A stretch of 64,000 nucleotides of DNA from Actibacterium mucosum KCTC 23349 (GTDB lineage: Bacteria; Pseudomonadota; Alphaproteobacteria; Rhodobacterales; Rhodobacteraceae): assembly GCF_000647975.1 (NCBI RefSeq), contig NZ_JFKE01000007.1, forward strand, positions 62,001-126,000. The letters are read 5' to 3'. Below, in pieces: positions 49,823 to 59,433 of this stretch. The notes under the pieces were generated by a model. It was not told the origin of the DNA and searched no databases. It saw only the letters and a program-made list of their open reading frames with translations. Position 1 is the stretch's first letter. Every line of letters starts with the position of its first letter. The translations under genes were made by a program, and so were the position numbers.

Positions 49823-52800
49823 ATGAAGATCGAACGCAAATTCACGACAGATTCCAAAGGCGCATATGGTGGACTGGAATTCACCAATACGTCCTCTGAG
49901 ATTCGCAACCCGGACGGCACCATCGTCTTCTCGCTGGAGAATGTTGAAGTGCCGGCCAGCTGGAGCCAGGTGGCAAGCGACGTCATCGCGCAGAAGTATT
50001 TTCGCAAGGCCGGTGTGCCCGCGCGCCTGAAAAAGGTGCGTGAAAAGGACGTGCCCGAGTTCCTGTGGCGCTCGGTTCCCGACGAGAAGGCGCTGGCGGA
50101 CTTGCCCGAAGACGATCGTTTTGGCGGCGAGACCTCTTCCAAGCAGGTGTTTGATCGTCTGGCGGGTGCCTGGGCCTATTGGGGCTGGAAGGGTGGTTAC
50201 TTCACCACCGAGGCCGACGCGCGTGCCTATTTCGACGAGATGCGCCACATGCTGGCCACCCAGCGCGCCGCGCCCAACAGCCCGCAGTGGTTCAACACCG
50301 GCCTGCACTGGGCCTATGGCATCGATGGACCTGGGCAGGGGCATTATTATGTGGACTACAAGTCGGGCAAGCTGACCAAGTCGAAATCGGCCTATGAACA
50401 CCCGCAGCCACATGCCTGTTTCATTCAGTCCGTCGCCGACGATCTGGTCAGCGAAGGCGGCATCATGGATCTGTGGGTGCGCGAAGCGCGCCTGTTCAAA
50501 TACGGCTCGGGCACGGGCACCAATTTCTCGTCGCTGCGCGCCGAAGGCGAGGCGCTTTCGGGTGGCGGTAAATCGAGCGGCCTGATGGGCTTTCTGCGGA
50601 TCGGTGACCGGGCCGCGGGCGCGATCAAATCGGGCGGCACCACGCGCCGCGCCGCCAAGATGGTAATCTGCGACGCTGACCACCCGGATGTTGAGGAATT
50701 CATCAACTGGAAGGTCAAGGAAGAGCAGAAAGTGGCCAGCCTTGTGGCCGGGTCCAAGGTGCACGAGGCGCATCTGAACGACATCTTCGCGGCTATTGGC
50801 GGCTGGGACGGCAAAGAAGAAGATGCCTATGATCCCAAGGCCAACGCGCAGCTGAAAACCGCCATTCGCAAGGCGAAAAAGGTATCCATCCCCGAGACTT
50901 ACGTGAAACGTGTGCTGGACTATGCGCGTCAGGGGTACAGCAGCATCGAGTTCCCGACCTATGACACGGATTGGGACAGCGAGGCCTATGCCACCGTGTC
51001 GGGCCAGAACTCGAACAACTCGATCCGGGTGACCGACGCCTTCCTGAAGGCGGTCGAGGACGACGCCGACTGGGAGCTGGTGCGCCGCACCGATGGCAAG
51101 GTGGCCAAGACGATCAAAGCCCGCGATCTGTGGGAACAGGTTGGCCACGCCGCCTGGGCCTGCGCGGATCCGGGCATCCAGTATCACGACACGGTCAACG
51201 CTTGGCATACCTGCCCGGAAGACGGCGAGATCCGCGGGTCGAACCCTTGTTCGGAATACATGTTCCTGGACGACACGGCCTGTAACCTGGCGTCGATGAA
51301 CCTGCTGACCTTCTTCAAGGATGGCAAGTTCGCGGCCGAGGATTACATGCACGCCTCGCGCCTGTGGACGGTGACGCTGGAAATCAGCGTGATGATGGCG
51401 CAGTTCCCGTCGAAAGAGATTGCGCAGCTGAGCTATGATTTCCGCACGCTGGGGCTGGGCTATGCCAATATCGGCGGTCTGCTGATGAATATGGGCCTGA
51501 GCTATGACAGCGACGAGGGCCGGGCGCTGTGTGGCGCGCTGACCGCGCTGATGACCGGTGTGAGCTATGCGACCTCGGCCGAGATTGCGGGCGAGCTGGG
51601 CCCGTTCCCGGGTTATAAACGCAACGCCAAGCACATGCTGCGGGTGATGCGTAACCATCGCAACGCCGCATATGGCAAAACCGATGGCTACGAAGACCTG
51701 CAGGTGAAGCCGGTGCCGCTGGACCACAAGAACTGCCCTGACAGCGACCTGGTTGGGTTGGCCAAGTCGGCTTGGGACGAGGTGCTGAAGCTGGGTGAAA
51801 AGAACGGGTTCCGCAACGCGCAATCCACCGTGATCGCGCCCACGGGCACCATTGGTCTGGTGATGGATTGCGATACCACCGGGATCGAGCCCGACTTTGC
51901 GCTGGTGAAGTTCAAGAAGCTGGCCGGTGGCGGTTACTTCAAGATCATCAACCGGTCTGTGCCGTCTGCGCTGGAAACGCTGGGCTATGGCAGTGCGCAG
52001 ATCGAAGAGATTGTCAGCTATGCGGTGGGGCACGGCACGCTGGGCAACGCCCCGCGCATCAACCACACCGCGCTGATCGGGCACGGCTTTGGCCAGAACG
52101 AGCTGGACAAGATCGAAGCCGCGCTGCCGTCAGCCTTCGACATCCGGTTCGTGTTCAACCAATGGACGCTGGGCGAGGAGTTCTGCACCGGCGCGCTGGG
52201 GATCCCGGCGGACAAGCTGAATGATCCGACCTTTGACCTGCTGGCGCATCTGGGCTTTTCCAAGGCTGATATCGAGGCCGCAAACGACCATGTCTGCGGG
52301 ACGATGACGCTGGAAGGCGCGCCGCATCTGAGCCCGGCCCATTACGCCGTGTTCGACTGTGCCAACCCGTGCGGAAAGAAGGGCAAACGGTTCCTGAGCG
52401 TGAACAGCCACATCACCATGATGGCCGCCGCGCAATCGTTTATCTCGGGCGCGATCTCGAAGACGATCAACATGCCCAATGACGCGACGATCGAGGATTG
52501 CCAGAAGGCGTATGAGCTGAGCTGGTCGCTGGGTGTGAAGGCCAATGCGCTGTATCGCGACGGCTCGAAGCTGAGCCAACCTCTCGCGGCCGCGCTGGTG
52601 GAGGATGACGACGAGGCTGCCGAGATCCTGGAAACGGGGGCTCCGCAGGAAAAAGCCGCGGTGTTGGCCGAAAAAATTGTCGAGAAGATCGTGGTCAAGG
52701 AAGTCGCCCGGGGCCGTGAAAAGATGCCGTCGCGCCGCAAAGGATATGCGCAGAAGGCGGTTGTGGGGGGGCACAAAGTGTACCTGCATACCGGCGAATA

Positions 52801-53497
52801 CGAGGACGGGTCGCTGGGCGAAATCTTCATCGACATGCACAAGGAGGGCGCGGGTTTCCGGGCGATGATGAACAACTTCGCCATCGCGGTGTCGGTGGGG
52901 CTGCAATACGGCGTGCCGCTGGAAGAGTTCGTGGATGCCTTCACCTTCACCAAGTTTGAACCCGCCGGCATGGTGCAGGGCAACGACAACATCAAGAACG
53001 CCACGTCGATCCTGGATTACATCTTCCGCGAATTGGCTGTCAGCTATCTGGACCGGACCGACCTGGCCCATGTCAAACCCGAAGGCGCGTCCTTTGACGA
53101 CATCGGCCGCGGCGAGGAAGAAGGTGTGAGCAATATCAAGGAGTTGTCGGACAATGGTGCCAGCAAGTCGTTGGAAGTTCTCAAACAGATCAGCTCGACC
53201 GGGTATCTGCGCAAGCGCATGCCGCAGGAGCTGGTGGTGCTGCAGGGCGGCGGCTCGGCCGGGGCGACGGCGCTGAGCGGGACTGCGGATCCGGTGAGCG
53301 CGCTGCAAACGCTGGTGCCCGAAACCGGCGATCCAACCAGCGTTGCGGCCAGCACCATATCGATGGATGCACGTACGAAAGCGAAGATGCAGGGATACGA
53401 GGGTGAGGCATGCGGCGATTGCGGCAACTACACCTTGGTGCGCAACGGCACCTGCATGAAATGTAATACCTGCGGGGCAACGTCGGGTTGTTCCTAA
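49823..53497 (+). CDS. nrdJ: vitamin B12-dependent ribonucleotide reductase, class II
   Basis: The protein has 1224 residues from the ATG at 49823. It reduces ribonucleotides with adenosylcobalamin, independent of oxygen. Active-site segments include [20 protein letters not shown] with the catalytic Cys and Glu-region residues, [19 protein letters not shown] and [15 protein letters not shown]. The C-terminal tail [28 protein letters not shown] carries the redox cysteines. The upstream open frame to 49694 is not protein-like. Candidate NrdR boxes lie 180 bases upstream, and a terminator follows. Confidence 0.97.
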   Translation: MKIERKFTTDSKGAYGGLEFTNTSSEIRNPDGTIVFSLENVEVPASWSQVASDVIAQKYFRKAGVPARLKKVREKDVPEFLWRSVPDEKALADLPEDDRFGGETSSKQVFDRLAGAWAYWGWKGGYFTTEADARAYFDEMRHMLATQRAAPNSPQWFNTGLHWAYGIDGPGQGHYYVDYKSGKLTKSKSAYEHPQPHACFIQSVADDLVSEGGIMDLWVREARLFKYGSGTGTNFSSLRAEGEALSGGGKSSGLMGFLRIGDRAAGAIKSGGTTRRAAKMVICDADHPDVEEFINWKVKEEQKVASLVAGSKVHEAHLNDIFAAIGGWDGKEEDAYDPKANAQLKTAIRKAKKVSIPETYVKRVLDYARQGYSSIEFPTYDTDWDSEAYATVSGQNSNNSIRVTDAFLKAVEDDADWELVRRTDGKVAKTIKARDLWEQVGHAAWACADPGIQYHDTVNAWHTCPEDGEIRGSNPCSEYMFLDDTACNLASMNLLTFFKDGKFAAEDYMHASRLWTVTLEISVMMAQFPSKEIAQLSYDFRTLGLGYANIGGLLMNMGLSYDSDEGRALCGALTALMTGVSYATSAEIAGELGPFPGYKRNAKHMLRVMRNHRNAAYGKTDGYEDLQVKPVPLDHKNCPDSDLVGLAKSAWDEVLKLGEKNGFRNAQSTVIAPTGTIGLVMDCDTTGIEPDFALVKFKKLAGGGYFKIINRSVPSALETLGYGSAQIEEIVSYAVGHGTLGNAPRINHTALIGHGFGQNELDKIEAALPSAFDIRFVFNQWTLGEEFCTGALGIPADKLNDPTFDLLAHLGFSKADIEAANDHVCGTMTLEGAPHLSPAHYAVFDCANPCGKKGKRFLSVNSHITMMAAAQSFISGAISKTINMPNDATIEDCQKAYELSWSLGVKANALYRDGSKLSQPLAAALVEDDDEAAEILETGAPQEKAAVLAEKIVEKIVVKEVARGREKMPSRRKGYAQKAVVGGHKVYLHTGEYEDGSLGEIFIDMHKEGAGFRAMMNNFAIAVSVGLQYGVPLEEFVDAFTFTKFEPAGMVQGNDNIKNATSILDYIFRELAVSYLDRTDLAHVKPEGASFDDIGRGEEEGVSNIKELSDNGASKSLEVLKQISSTGYLRKRMPQELVVLQGGGSAGATALSGTADPVSALQTLVPETGDPTSVAASTISMDARTKAKMQGYEGEACGDCGNYTLVRNGTCMKCNTCGATSGCS

Positions 53498-53591
53498 GGG
53501 CTTCTGGGGCGGGTGCGCTCGCCCCTGATGCGGATCAGGCCGCAGGCAAATAAACCGGGCGGTACCAACGATGAGCCTGATCAGCTAGACT

Positions 53592-53617
53592 GGGGCACCT
53601 TCGGGTGCCCCATTTTC
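53592..53617 (+). terminator. rho-independent terminator of nrdJ
   Basis: GGGGCACC (53592-53599), TTC and GGTGCCCC (53604-53611) are followed by ATTTTCTTT. A weaker GC hairpin, GGGGCG/CGCCCC, precedes it near 53508. Confidence 0.88.
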
Positions 53618-53628
53618 TTTGCGTAATT

Positions 53629-53973
53629 TCAAATGCTTGCGAAGCGCTGTACCAGATGTGCCATACGGCAGGTCAGCTCGGTCAGGTTGGCCTCGGTCGA
53701 AACGGTGTTCTGGATGCAATAGGCGTGGTTGACGGCCTCCTGCGCGTTGTCGGCAAGGCGCGAGGCATGGTCGGCGGCAGGGCCTTCATCGGCCATACCG
53801 GTCAGCGCGTGGGTTTGGATGTCGGCCAGGATCTGATCGATGTTCCGCGAAAAACTCAGCGCCGCGGAAGACCCCGGCGGCGCGGCGTTCAGGGCGGCAA
53901 GGTTCAGCCCCAAAGCGGTAAAAAGGATGTCGCGGGTTTGTTGCCAGGCAGCATCGAATGCGTGCGGTAACAT
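53629..53973 (-). CDS. 114-aa helical protein of the S8/PAP2 cluster
   Basis: The frame starts at the ATG at 53973 with AAGGAC upstream. The protein has no signal peptide or membrane helix and is predicted helical throughout (SRNIDQILADIQTHALTGMA, then RLADNAQEAVNHAYCIQNTV). I do not recognise a family. Its upstream region shares a 16-17-base motif with the upstream region of the PAP2 gene, so it probably belongs to the same regulon. It lies 129 bases downstream of the S8 gene on the same strand. Confidence 0.65.
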   Translation of the reverse strand: MLPHAFDAAWQQTRDILFTALGLNLAALNAAPPGSSAALSFSRNIDQILADIQTHALTGMADEGPAADHASRLADNAQEAVNHAYCIQNTVSTEANLTELTCRMAHLVQRFASI

Positions 53974-54003
53974 GGGATGTCCTTGAGAGAATAATGTTGC
54001 CAA

Positions 54004-54020
54004 AAAAATCACTGTATAGT
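54004..54020 (-). promoter_or_regulatory. shared motif upstream of the 114-aa gene
   Basis: The plus strand reads AAAAATCACTGTATAGT; on the minus strand this is ACTATACA-GT-GATTTTT. The copy at 57373-57388 reads AAAAATCGTGTATAGT. The motif lies 31 bases before the 114-aa gene start and may include a -10 element (TATACA) or a regulator site. Confidence 0.5.
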
Positions 54021-54102
54021 CGGAGTTCAAAAAATGCGGCGGCCATATCACGGGGGCAACATGGCCGCCTGTCTGCTCGTCAGGTTCTGCCTTGCCGGTG
54101 CC

Positions 54103-56151
54103 TCAACTTGCGACAACAGCAGGGGGTAGGGGCGCGCGCCGTTCCAGCCCGTCCGGGGTGCGCGAAAAATAGGCGGGGCCAACAGTGCGGCCCCCGCCAA
54201 GTTTGGGTTTGCCGTCACCGGGATTGGACGGGTCATAAGCCGCGGTAAACGGATTTGGGCCGTTCTCTGTGGCTGTGGCGGCTTGGCCCAGCACTTCGGC
54301 CGCGGACAGGTTGCGGCTGGTCGGCTGTGTCAGCCATGTCTCGGCCACAAGGCGCGTGGCCTTGGATGAGGCAAAGCTGGTGCCGCGCATCGCCACGCGG
54401 CTGCCATCCGCGGACCCGGCCGACAGGGTGCCGGCCATGGCCACGGAATCGTCGGTAGGCATCAGGGCCGTGGGGGCCTCGCGCCCATTGTCATACAGCG
54501 CATCGGCGCCGGTTGCGGAATAGGCGGCGGGTTTGCCGTCCGAGGCGCGATAACCGCCGACCACGGCGCTGTAGTTCTGGCTGGCAGCGGCGTTGATCGT
54601 GCCGCGTCGACGGGTGCCGGTGGAATTGTCGGTCAGCTGCCATCCGGTGGTCCGATCATGGCGCACCGAATCCACCGCGCGTCCTTCGTCATCGAACAGG
54701 CGGTAGGTCGGGTCATCCAGATATGAGCGCCCCGAGACATTGGCCACAGGCATCACGGACTGATCGGTTTGCACGGACAGGTTGACCTGAATCGCATGCT
54801 GACCCGGGTTTTGCAGCATCACCTTCCACCGCCCCGGCGGTACGGTGGCCAGGCTGTCATTGCGCGGGTCGGTGGGGCCGGCGGCAAAGAGGTAACCGCA
54901 GATGCTGTCGATCGGTGGCGCGCCCGGACGGCGGGGGTTCAGGCGATAGACCCGCGCGCCGACCTTGCCTTGGTCCGAGAAGGCGTCAAAATACTGACCC
55001 CGCGCCGGCAGGTGGTGCGCCGCGCTGTCCGGAGCGCCAAAGGGCACAAGGTTCACCGCAAAGACCGGCGTGGTCCCGGAGGTCAGCGGTTCGGCCCATG
55101 CCTCCAGATAGTTGTCGGACTGATCGCCCGGCATCATGCGCCAATCAACCTGCATGCTTTCGCCCGGTTGCAAAACGTGGCGCGCGGTGACGCGGTCCAG
55201 ATTGTCGTTGCCGACCGGCAGGATCAGATCAAACCGCGCATCGTCGCCGCCTTGGCGGTTGGCCAGATGTTCCAACAACCATGCGAAGGGATCATAGTCA
55301 TACCGCTTGGCGCCGGCCTGTCGGCCAAAGGCCATGCTGGCGACGCAGGGCAGGGGCTTCACCTGATTTGAGTGACGACGACGCAACGCGCGCAGCACCT
55401 GGTACAACCGCACGACAGCACGCAGCATGAAGGCATCCAGAAACTCGCCCCCTTCGCCAAATTGCCAGCGCGACGGCATGTTGATCGTGATTATCCCAAC
55501 CTTTTGTTCAAACAGCCCCGGGTTTTGCGGGGACTGTGGCGTGCCCGCGACCGTGTCCAGCATATGCGCGCCATGCGCGTGCCGCATAGACAGGGCACGA
55601 TTGCCAACCAGTCGCCCAAGATCCAGCGCACCGAGGTCGCGGTTGAACGCGTCCTCGTCCAGCGCCTGCAACGGATCATTGTTGTCGCTGTGGCGGTTCA
55701 GCATGTCGTCGATCTGTGACTGCACAAACTCGCGCCCCATCAGGCGGGGGCCGGGTTGGGTGACCTGCGCGCCCATCTCCCAATGGTAAAGAATGCGCGA
55801 CCGCCCGGTGGTGCTGTGGCGAAGCGACCGGTGGCCAAGCGGCATGTCCGTGTCGATCACCGCAACGATCATGTCCAGATCAGACGTGTCGGGCAGGTTG
55901 GCGAAATGGCCGGGCAGGGGCGCAATGTCGGACAATGCGGCGTCTACGCTTTGGGCATCGGACAGCGCCTTGGCATCCTGATCTGCCAGCGCTTCGAAAC
56001 GCTGCAGAAAATCTAATGTGCCGGACAAAAGCGTGCAGGGCACGTCTTCAAGGCTGCGATCCGGTTGATCGTCCCGATTTGCCCGGCGAAACCAGTGACG
56101 GTATTCGCTGAGCGTGTCGGGCGTGTCATGGAAAACGGGCGATTCGTTCAT
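54103..56151 (-). CDS. S8 subtilisin-like serine peptidase
   Basis: The protein has 682 residues from the ATG at 56151, which overlaps the PAP2 stop by 1 base (TGATG). The triad is readable: Asp100 in MIVAVIDTDMPLGH, His193 in RHAHGAHMLDTVAG, and Ser592 in MRGTSFASSKATRLVAE. The usual Pro after GTSFAS is Ser here. The space between His and Ser is long, about 400 residues, and contains a beta-rich insert (about 330-480). There is no signal peptide, so it is either cytoplasmic or exported by a non-Sec route. Its target is unknown. It is cotranscribed with the PAP2 gene. Confidence 0.85.
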   Translation of the reverse strand: MNESPVFHDTPDTLSEYRHWFRRANRDDQPDRSLEDVPCTLLSGTLDFLQRFEALADQDAKALSDAQSVDAALSDIAPLPGHFANLPDTSDLDMIVAVIDTDMPLGHRSLRHSTTGRSRILYHWEMGAQVTQPGPRLMGREFVQSQIDDMLNRHSDNNDPLQALDEDAFNRDLGALDLGRLVGNRALSMRHAHGAHMLDTVAGTPQSPQNPGLFEQKVGIITINMPSRWQFGEGGEFLDAFMLRAVVRLYQVLRALRRRHSNQVKPLPCVASMAFGRQAGAKRYDYDPFAWLLEHLANRQGGDDARFDLILPVGNDNLDRVTARHVLQPGESMQVDWRMMPGDQSDNYLEAWAEPLTSGTTPVFAVNLVPFGAPDSAAHHLPARGQYFDAFSDQGKVGARVYRLNPRRPGAPPIDSICGYLFAAGPTDPRNDSLATVPPGRWKVMLQNPGQHAIQVNLSVQTDQSVMPVANVSGRSYLDDPTYRLFDDEGRAVDSVRHDRTTGWQLTDNSTGTRRRGTINAAASQNYSAVVGGYRASDGKPAAYSATGADALYDNGREAPTALMPTDDSVAMAGTLSAGSADGSRVAMRGTSFASSKATRLVAETWLTQPTSRNLSAAEVLGQAATATENGPNPFTAAYDPSNPGDGKPKLGGGRTVGPAYFSRTPDGLERRAPLPPAVVAS

Positions 56152-57269
56152 CAGTTGCCCCCGCTTGGGGCCAAGGGCCATTCGGCAACGGCATCGGCAT
56201 AGAAGGCGGCGAACATGTCCACCACGTCCGCCGGAGTGCCGGTGCCTTGCGCAGTCGGTTGGTTGGCGTTCCACCACGCGCGGGTGAAATCGGTTCCGGC
56301 ATCCAGCCAAACACTGCCCTGCGCATATTCGGCATCATGCACCTCGGAGCCGGTTGCCGTGGCGATCAGCGCTTTGCCGATCTGCGAACCCAGCAATGCA
56401 CCGGCGGCGTTATCAACCGGAAAATGCACCCCGGCGACGATACGGTTGGCGGCAATACGGTGGGCCAGCTTTTGAACCGGGCCAAGATCCATGCCTTGCG
56501 GCGCCATCAACGCGGTCAGGACCTCGGCAAGAGCAAATGCCTCGACCGCGTGACCCGATGGGAAGCTGGAGTGATCCGGTGTCTGGATTGTCGGCTGCAC
56601 GCGCGTGTCATAGTCAGACGGACGTGCAACGCGGCACAGGTGCTTGACCTGCTGTTCAACAATGGCAGCCACCGATTGCGTCAAATGCAGCAGTTCGACA
56701 GTATATTTGCGGCGCGATCCGTTCAGGTTGGCGAAGGCGGCATAGAACGAGATGATGTCGCTCATCTGAACGGTGATTTCGGCCTGACGATCGCTGCGCA
56801 GATCGGCATAGGTGCGTACAAAGGCCAATTGTTGCTGAAACAATGCCTGATCCGGGCGGGTCAGCGCCGCGATCCGGGTGTTCCCCAGCTTGACCGATGC
56901 ACCATTGGTCAGCGGCTCGACCGAAAAGCGCGACATCAGAGCGCCAATCAGGACCTGGCTGCGGCGGGCCGAGGACAGGTATTTCAGGCTGTCATTGTCG
57001 TGGTTCAGGGTCACGGGCTGTGTGGTGGAGCCATCCCAATAGCCCACCGTTGCGTCATGACTGTTGATCAGCGCAAGGCTGAGAAGGCTGCTGGATGGTC
57101 CCCCAGCATGCGCGCCATGTGCCCCGCCATGTGCGCCCCCGTGCGCGCCACCGTGGGCTCCGCCATGCGCACCCCCATGCGCACCGCCGTGGGCCCCACC
57201 ATGGGCACCGCCATGTGCACCACCATGCGCGCCACCATGGGCGCCGCCGATAAAGAACCCGTTTGTCAT
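56151..57269 (-). CDS. PAP2/vanadium-haloperoxidase-fold protein with GGAH repeats
   Basis: The protein has 372 residues from the ATG at 57269. After MTNGFFI there are eleven GGAH repeats and one GAH (about residues 8-55). The PAP2 signature is complete: KHLCRVARP (K-x6-RP), SSFPSGHAVEAFALAE (PSGH), and NRIVAGVHFPVD (R-x5-H-x3-D). It may be a phosphatase or a vanadium-dependent haloperoxidase; the motifs do not decide. No membrane helices surround the motifs, which favours the soluble haloperoxidase/acid-phosphatase group. The His/Gly-rich tail might bind metal. The S8 gene overlaps its stop. The gene is divergent from the SARP-like regulator. Confidence 0.8.
   Translation of the reverse strand: MTNGFFIGGAHGGAHGGAHGGAHGGAHGGAHGGAHGGAHGGAHGGAHGGAHGAHAGGPSSSLLSLALINSHDATVGYWDGSTTQPVTLNHDNDSLKYLSSARRSQVLIGALMSRFSVEPLTNGASVKLGNTRIAALTRPDQALFQQQLAFVRTYADLRSDRQAEITVQMSDIISFYAAFANLNGSRRKYTVELLHLTQSVAAIVEQQVKHLCRVARPSDYDTRVQPTIQTPDHSSFPSGHAVEAFALAEVLTALMAPQGMDLGPVQKLAHRIAANRIVAGVHFPVDNAAGALLGSQIGKALIATATGSEVHDAEYAQGSVWLDAGTDFTRAWWNANQPTAQGTGTPADVVDMFAAFYADAVAEWPLAPSGGN
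57117..57248 (-). repeat. eleven 12-base repeats encoding GGAH
   Basis: On the minus strand, eleven 12-base units each encode Gly-Gly-Ala-His. The codons vary in nearly every unit (GGC/GGT/GGG/GGA, GCC/GCG/GCA, CAT/CAC), so the protein sequence is conserved while the DNA has drifted. Confidence 0.9.
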
Positions 57270-57372
57270 GCTGTTTCCCCTTCGCAAGAACAATTCGCTC
57301 AAAGCGTGCACGAATACTGGGCAACAACAAAACTCAGTTTCGAAAAAATTAACGATGCAATAATGCAAACGC

Positions 57373-57388
57373 AAAAATCGTGTATAGT
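57373..57388 (-). promoter_or_regulatory. shared motif in the PAP2/SARP-like divergent region
   Basis: AAAAATCGTGTATAGT on the plus strand matches the sequence at 54004-54020 apart from one extra base and one substitution. It lies 104 bases before the PAP2 start and 34 bases before the regulator start, a place where one protein could act on both promoters. Confidence 0.5.
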
Positions 57389-57421
57389 TTGACCCAGGGG
57401 AAGATGGTACGGGATTAGACC

Positions 57422-59032
57422 GTGAGTACACGGGTTTACACGGTGAAAGTTGGTGGTCGGTTCGAGCTTGTCGCGCCGGATGGCACCGAATTGGTTGTGC
57501 CCAGCCAAAAAGTTCAAGCTCTGATTGCTATGCTTGCGGTTGACCCGCGCATGACCCGACAGCGCGCGTGGCTGCAAGACAAGTTGTGGAGCGACCGCAC
57601 CGCCGAAAAAGGGGCCAACAGCCTGCGGCAGGCGCTGTACAAGGTGCGTCAGGCCTTTGGTGACGACAGCGATATCGTGTCGGCCAACCGCAGCACCGTG
57701 TCGCTGGACGCCAATCGGGTGCTGGTGGATCCGGGAACCACGGGCCTGTTCCTTGAGGGCATGGATGTCGGCGATCAGGAATTCGAACACTGGCTGAGCG
57801 CCGAACGGGTGGCCCGTATTTCGGGAAGCCCGCCGGCGGATGAAACCCACCTTGTCAGCGGCCCTGCCGTGCAACGGCTGCGTCAGAAGATCAGGCGCGG
57901 GTTGGTCGTGGAGTTTTCGAATGACCGCGGGACGATCCTTGGCCGACAAGAGCAGATGTTTGGCGACATCGTGCAGCGGTCGGTTTGCGAGATGCTGGAT
58001 ATCGAGCCGGTGACCCGCAGCGAGGCCGCGGAACGTGGCGGCGATCTGTTGGTGTTGGAGCTTCAGGCAACCAGCGGGCGCGGGGACCAGACCGGATTGC
58101 GGGTGGCGGTGTACCAGGGACTGGGTGGTGCCGACTTGTGGTCGGCCTCGACCGTTGCGCGTTTCCCGGAACCGGGCGCGCCTTTTGAGGCGGCCCTGCT
58201 GAACTTGTCGCATCGCACCAGCGCGGCGTTAACGGATCTTTTGTGCCGCCCAACGCCCATGCTAACCCTTGAAAACGATCCCAACTATTTCGCCGGGGCC
58301 GGGTTGCGGCGGATGTATTCGATGCTGCCGGGCAGCGTGCAAGAGGCGCGCCAGATGTTCGAAGCCGCATATGATCTGCGCCCGCGCGGTCTGTACCTTG
58401 CGATGGGCGCACAGCTGGCCGTGATCGATTTCGTCGAATCGGGCGGCAAGAACCGGGCGGACCTGTCTGCACAGGCGGACGAGCTGTGTGCCAAGGCGAT
58501 GGTCGAGGAAAGCACGAACTCGATGGTTCTGTCCTCGGTCGCGCATGCGCGCATGGTTTTCGACGATGATTTGGTCACCGCCGGCGAGCTGTCGCGGATG
58601 GGCGTTCTGGCGAACCCTTCCAACCCCATGGCATGGAGCGCGCTGGCCAATGTCATGCTGAATTGCGAACGCTTCGACGAAGCTGCGCAGGCTGCAAAGA
58701 CGGCGATAAGCCTTTCAAAAGAAACGTTCTTTCGGTATTGGACCGAGTTTCAGTTCGCGACAACCGCCGTGTCGCTGAACCAAAACGACCTTGCCATCCG
58801 GCACGCCGAACGGGCCCGCGCGCTGAACCCGAAATACCGGCCGGCGCTGCGGTACCTGATCGGCCTGCATGCCAGCAAAGACAGTTTTGACGAAGCGCGC
58901 CGTGCGGTGACCCGGTTGCAACGTCTGGAGGCCGACACCAGCCCGGACCGGTTCGTGAATGACGACAAGTACCCGGTGCGCATGATGCGCCGGGCTGGGT
59001 TGATCGATCCCACCCGATTCCAAGAGCTTTAA
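57422..59032 (+). CDS. SARP-like regulator: winged helix plus TPR repeats
   Basis: The protein has 536 residues from the GTG at 57422. Residues about 5-100 are an OmpR/SARP-type winged helix: VPSQKVQALIAMLAVDP, then RAWLQDKLWSDRTAEKGANS and LRQALYKVRQAFGDD, with a beta wing (IVSANRSTVSLDANRV). A middle part (about 130-280) is followed by helical TPR-like repeats (about 290-530; for example WSALANVMLNCERFDEAAQA). There is no receiver or sensor domain visible. It probably activates the divergent PAP2-S8 operon. Downstream is a 401-base region without a clear gene. Confidence 0.82.
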   Translation: MSTRVYTVKVGGRFELVAPDGTELVVPSQKVQALIAMLAVDPRMTRQRAWLQDKLWSDRTAEKGANSLRQALYKVRQAFGDDSDIVSANRSTVSLDANRVLVDPGTTGLFLEGMDVGDQEFEHWLSAERVARISGSPPADETHLVSGPAVQRLRQKIRRGLVVEFSNDRGTILGRQEQMFGDIVQRSVCEMLDIEPVTRSEAAERGGDLLVLELQATSGRGDQTGLRVAVYQGLGGADLWSASTVARFPEPGAPFEAALLNLSHRTSAALTDLLCRPTPMLTLENDPNYFAGAGLRRMYSMLPGSVQEARQMFEAAYDLRPRGLYLAMGAQLAVIDFVESGGKNRADLSAQADELCAKAMVEESTNSMVLSSVAHARMVFDDDLVTAGELSRMGVLANPSNPMAWSALANVMLNCERFDEAAQAAKTAISLSKETFFRYWTEFQFATTAVSLNQNDLAIRHAERARALNPKYRPALRYLIGLHASKDSFDEARRAVTRLQRLEADTSPDRFVNDDKYPVRMMRRAGLIDPTRFQEL

Positions 59033-59433
59033 CGAACTGTCCGGCAATAACGCTGCGATAACGGGGCCATGGCACCAATAGGGCATCGCGTTTTTGTCCT
59101 GCTGGGGAGAACTTCATGTTTGGCGTTTGTCGTTATTTCGCGTCGCGTTGCCTGACGGTGGTTCACACGGTTCTCCATAGCCAAAAGCACTCCCCCGATG
59201 GGACGGCTCGCGATGTTGGAACAATTGATGTTCCTGTGAGTGGTGTTTTCCCCAACGAAAGCATTTTTACACAATCCCTGAAGAAAGCAGCCCGTTCCCG
59301 GCTGGTTTTTGATTAGGATGTCAGGGAGATTATGCCCGTCGCCGTAACACCTGCCATTTCAGGTTGCACCTAGCCTGATTGGTTCCCTTCTCTAGGAGCG
59401 GCGGCGGGCAATTTATCTTTTTATAACAATCAG
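59033..59433. other. 401-base stretch with a possible short gene and a structured RNA
   Basis: A 66-codon plus-strand frame at 59116-59316 has a GGGGAG ribosome site but no recognisable family (confidence about 0.25 that it is real). The structured element at 59334-59411 follows. Nothing else is visible. Confidence 0.5.
59334..59411 (+). ncRNA. candidate structured RNA or complex terminator
   Basis: A 12-bp outer stem (59334-59345 with 59400-59411, one G-U pair) encloses two hairpins: ACCTG/CAGGT at 350-354 and 361-365, and CCTAG/CTAGG at 370-374 and 393-397. A weak T-rich run (ATTTATCTTTTT) follows. It could be an RNA three-way junction, an unusual terminator, or the end of a small RNA. Confidence 0.4.

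Noticed and set aside
49598-52084. Long minus-strand open frame of 828 codons over nrdJ
   Set aside because: It is antisense to a clear nrdJ reading frame. The translation is rich in His, Arg and Gly with no family features, as expected for a shadow frame in GC-rich DNA.
57117-57248. CRISPR-like or minisatellite array
   Set aside because: The 12-base units are contiguous without spacers and lie in frame in the PAP2 gene.
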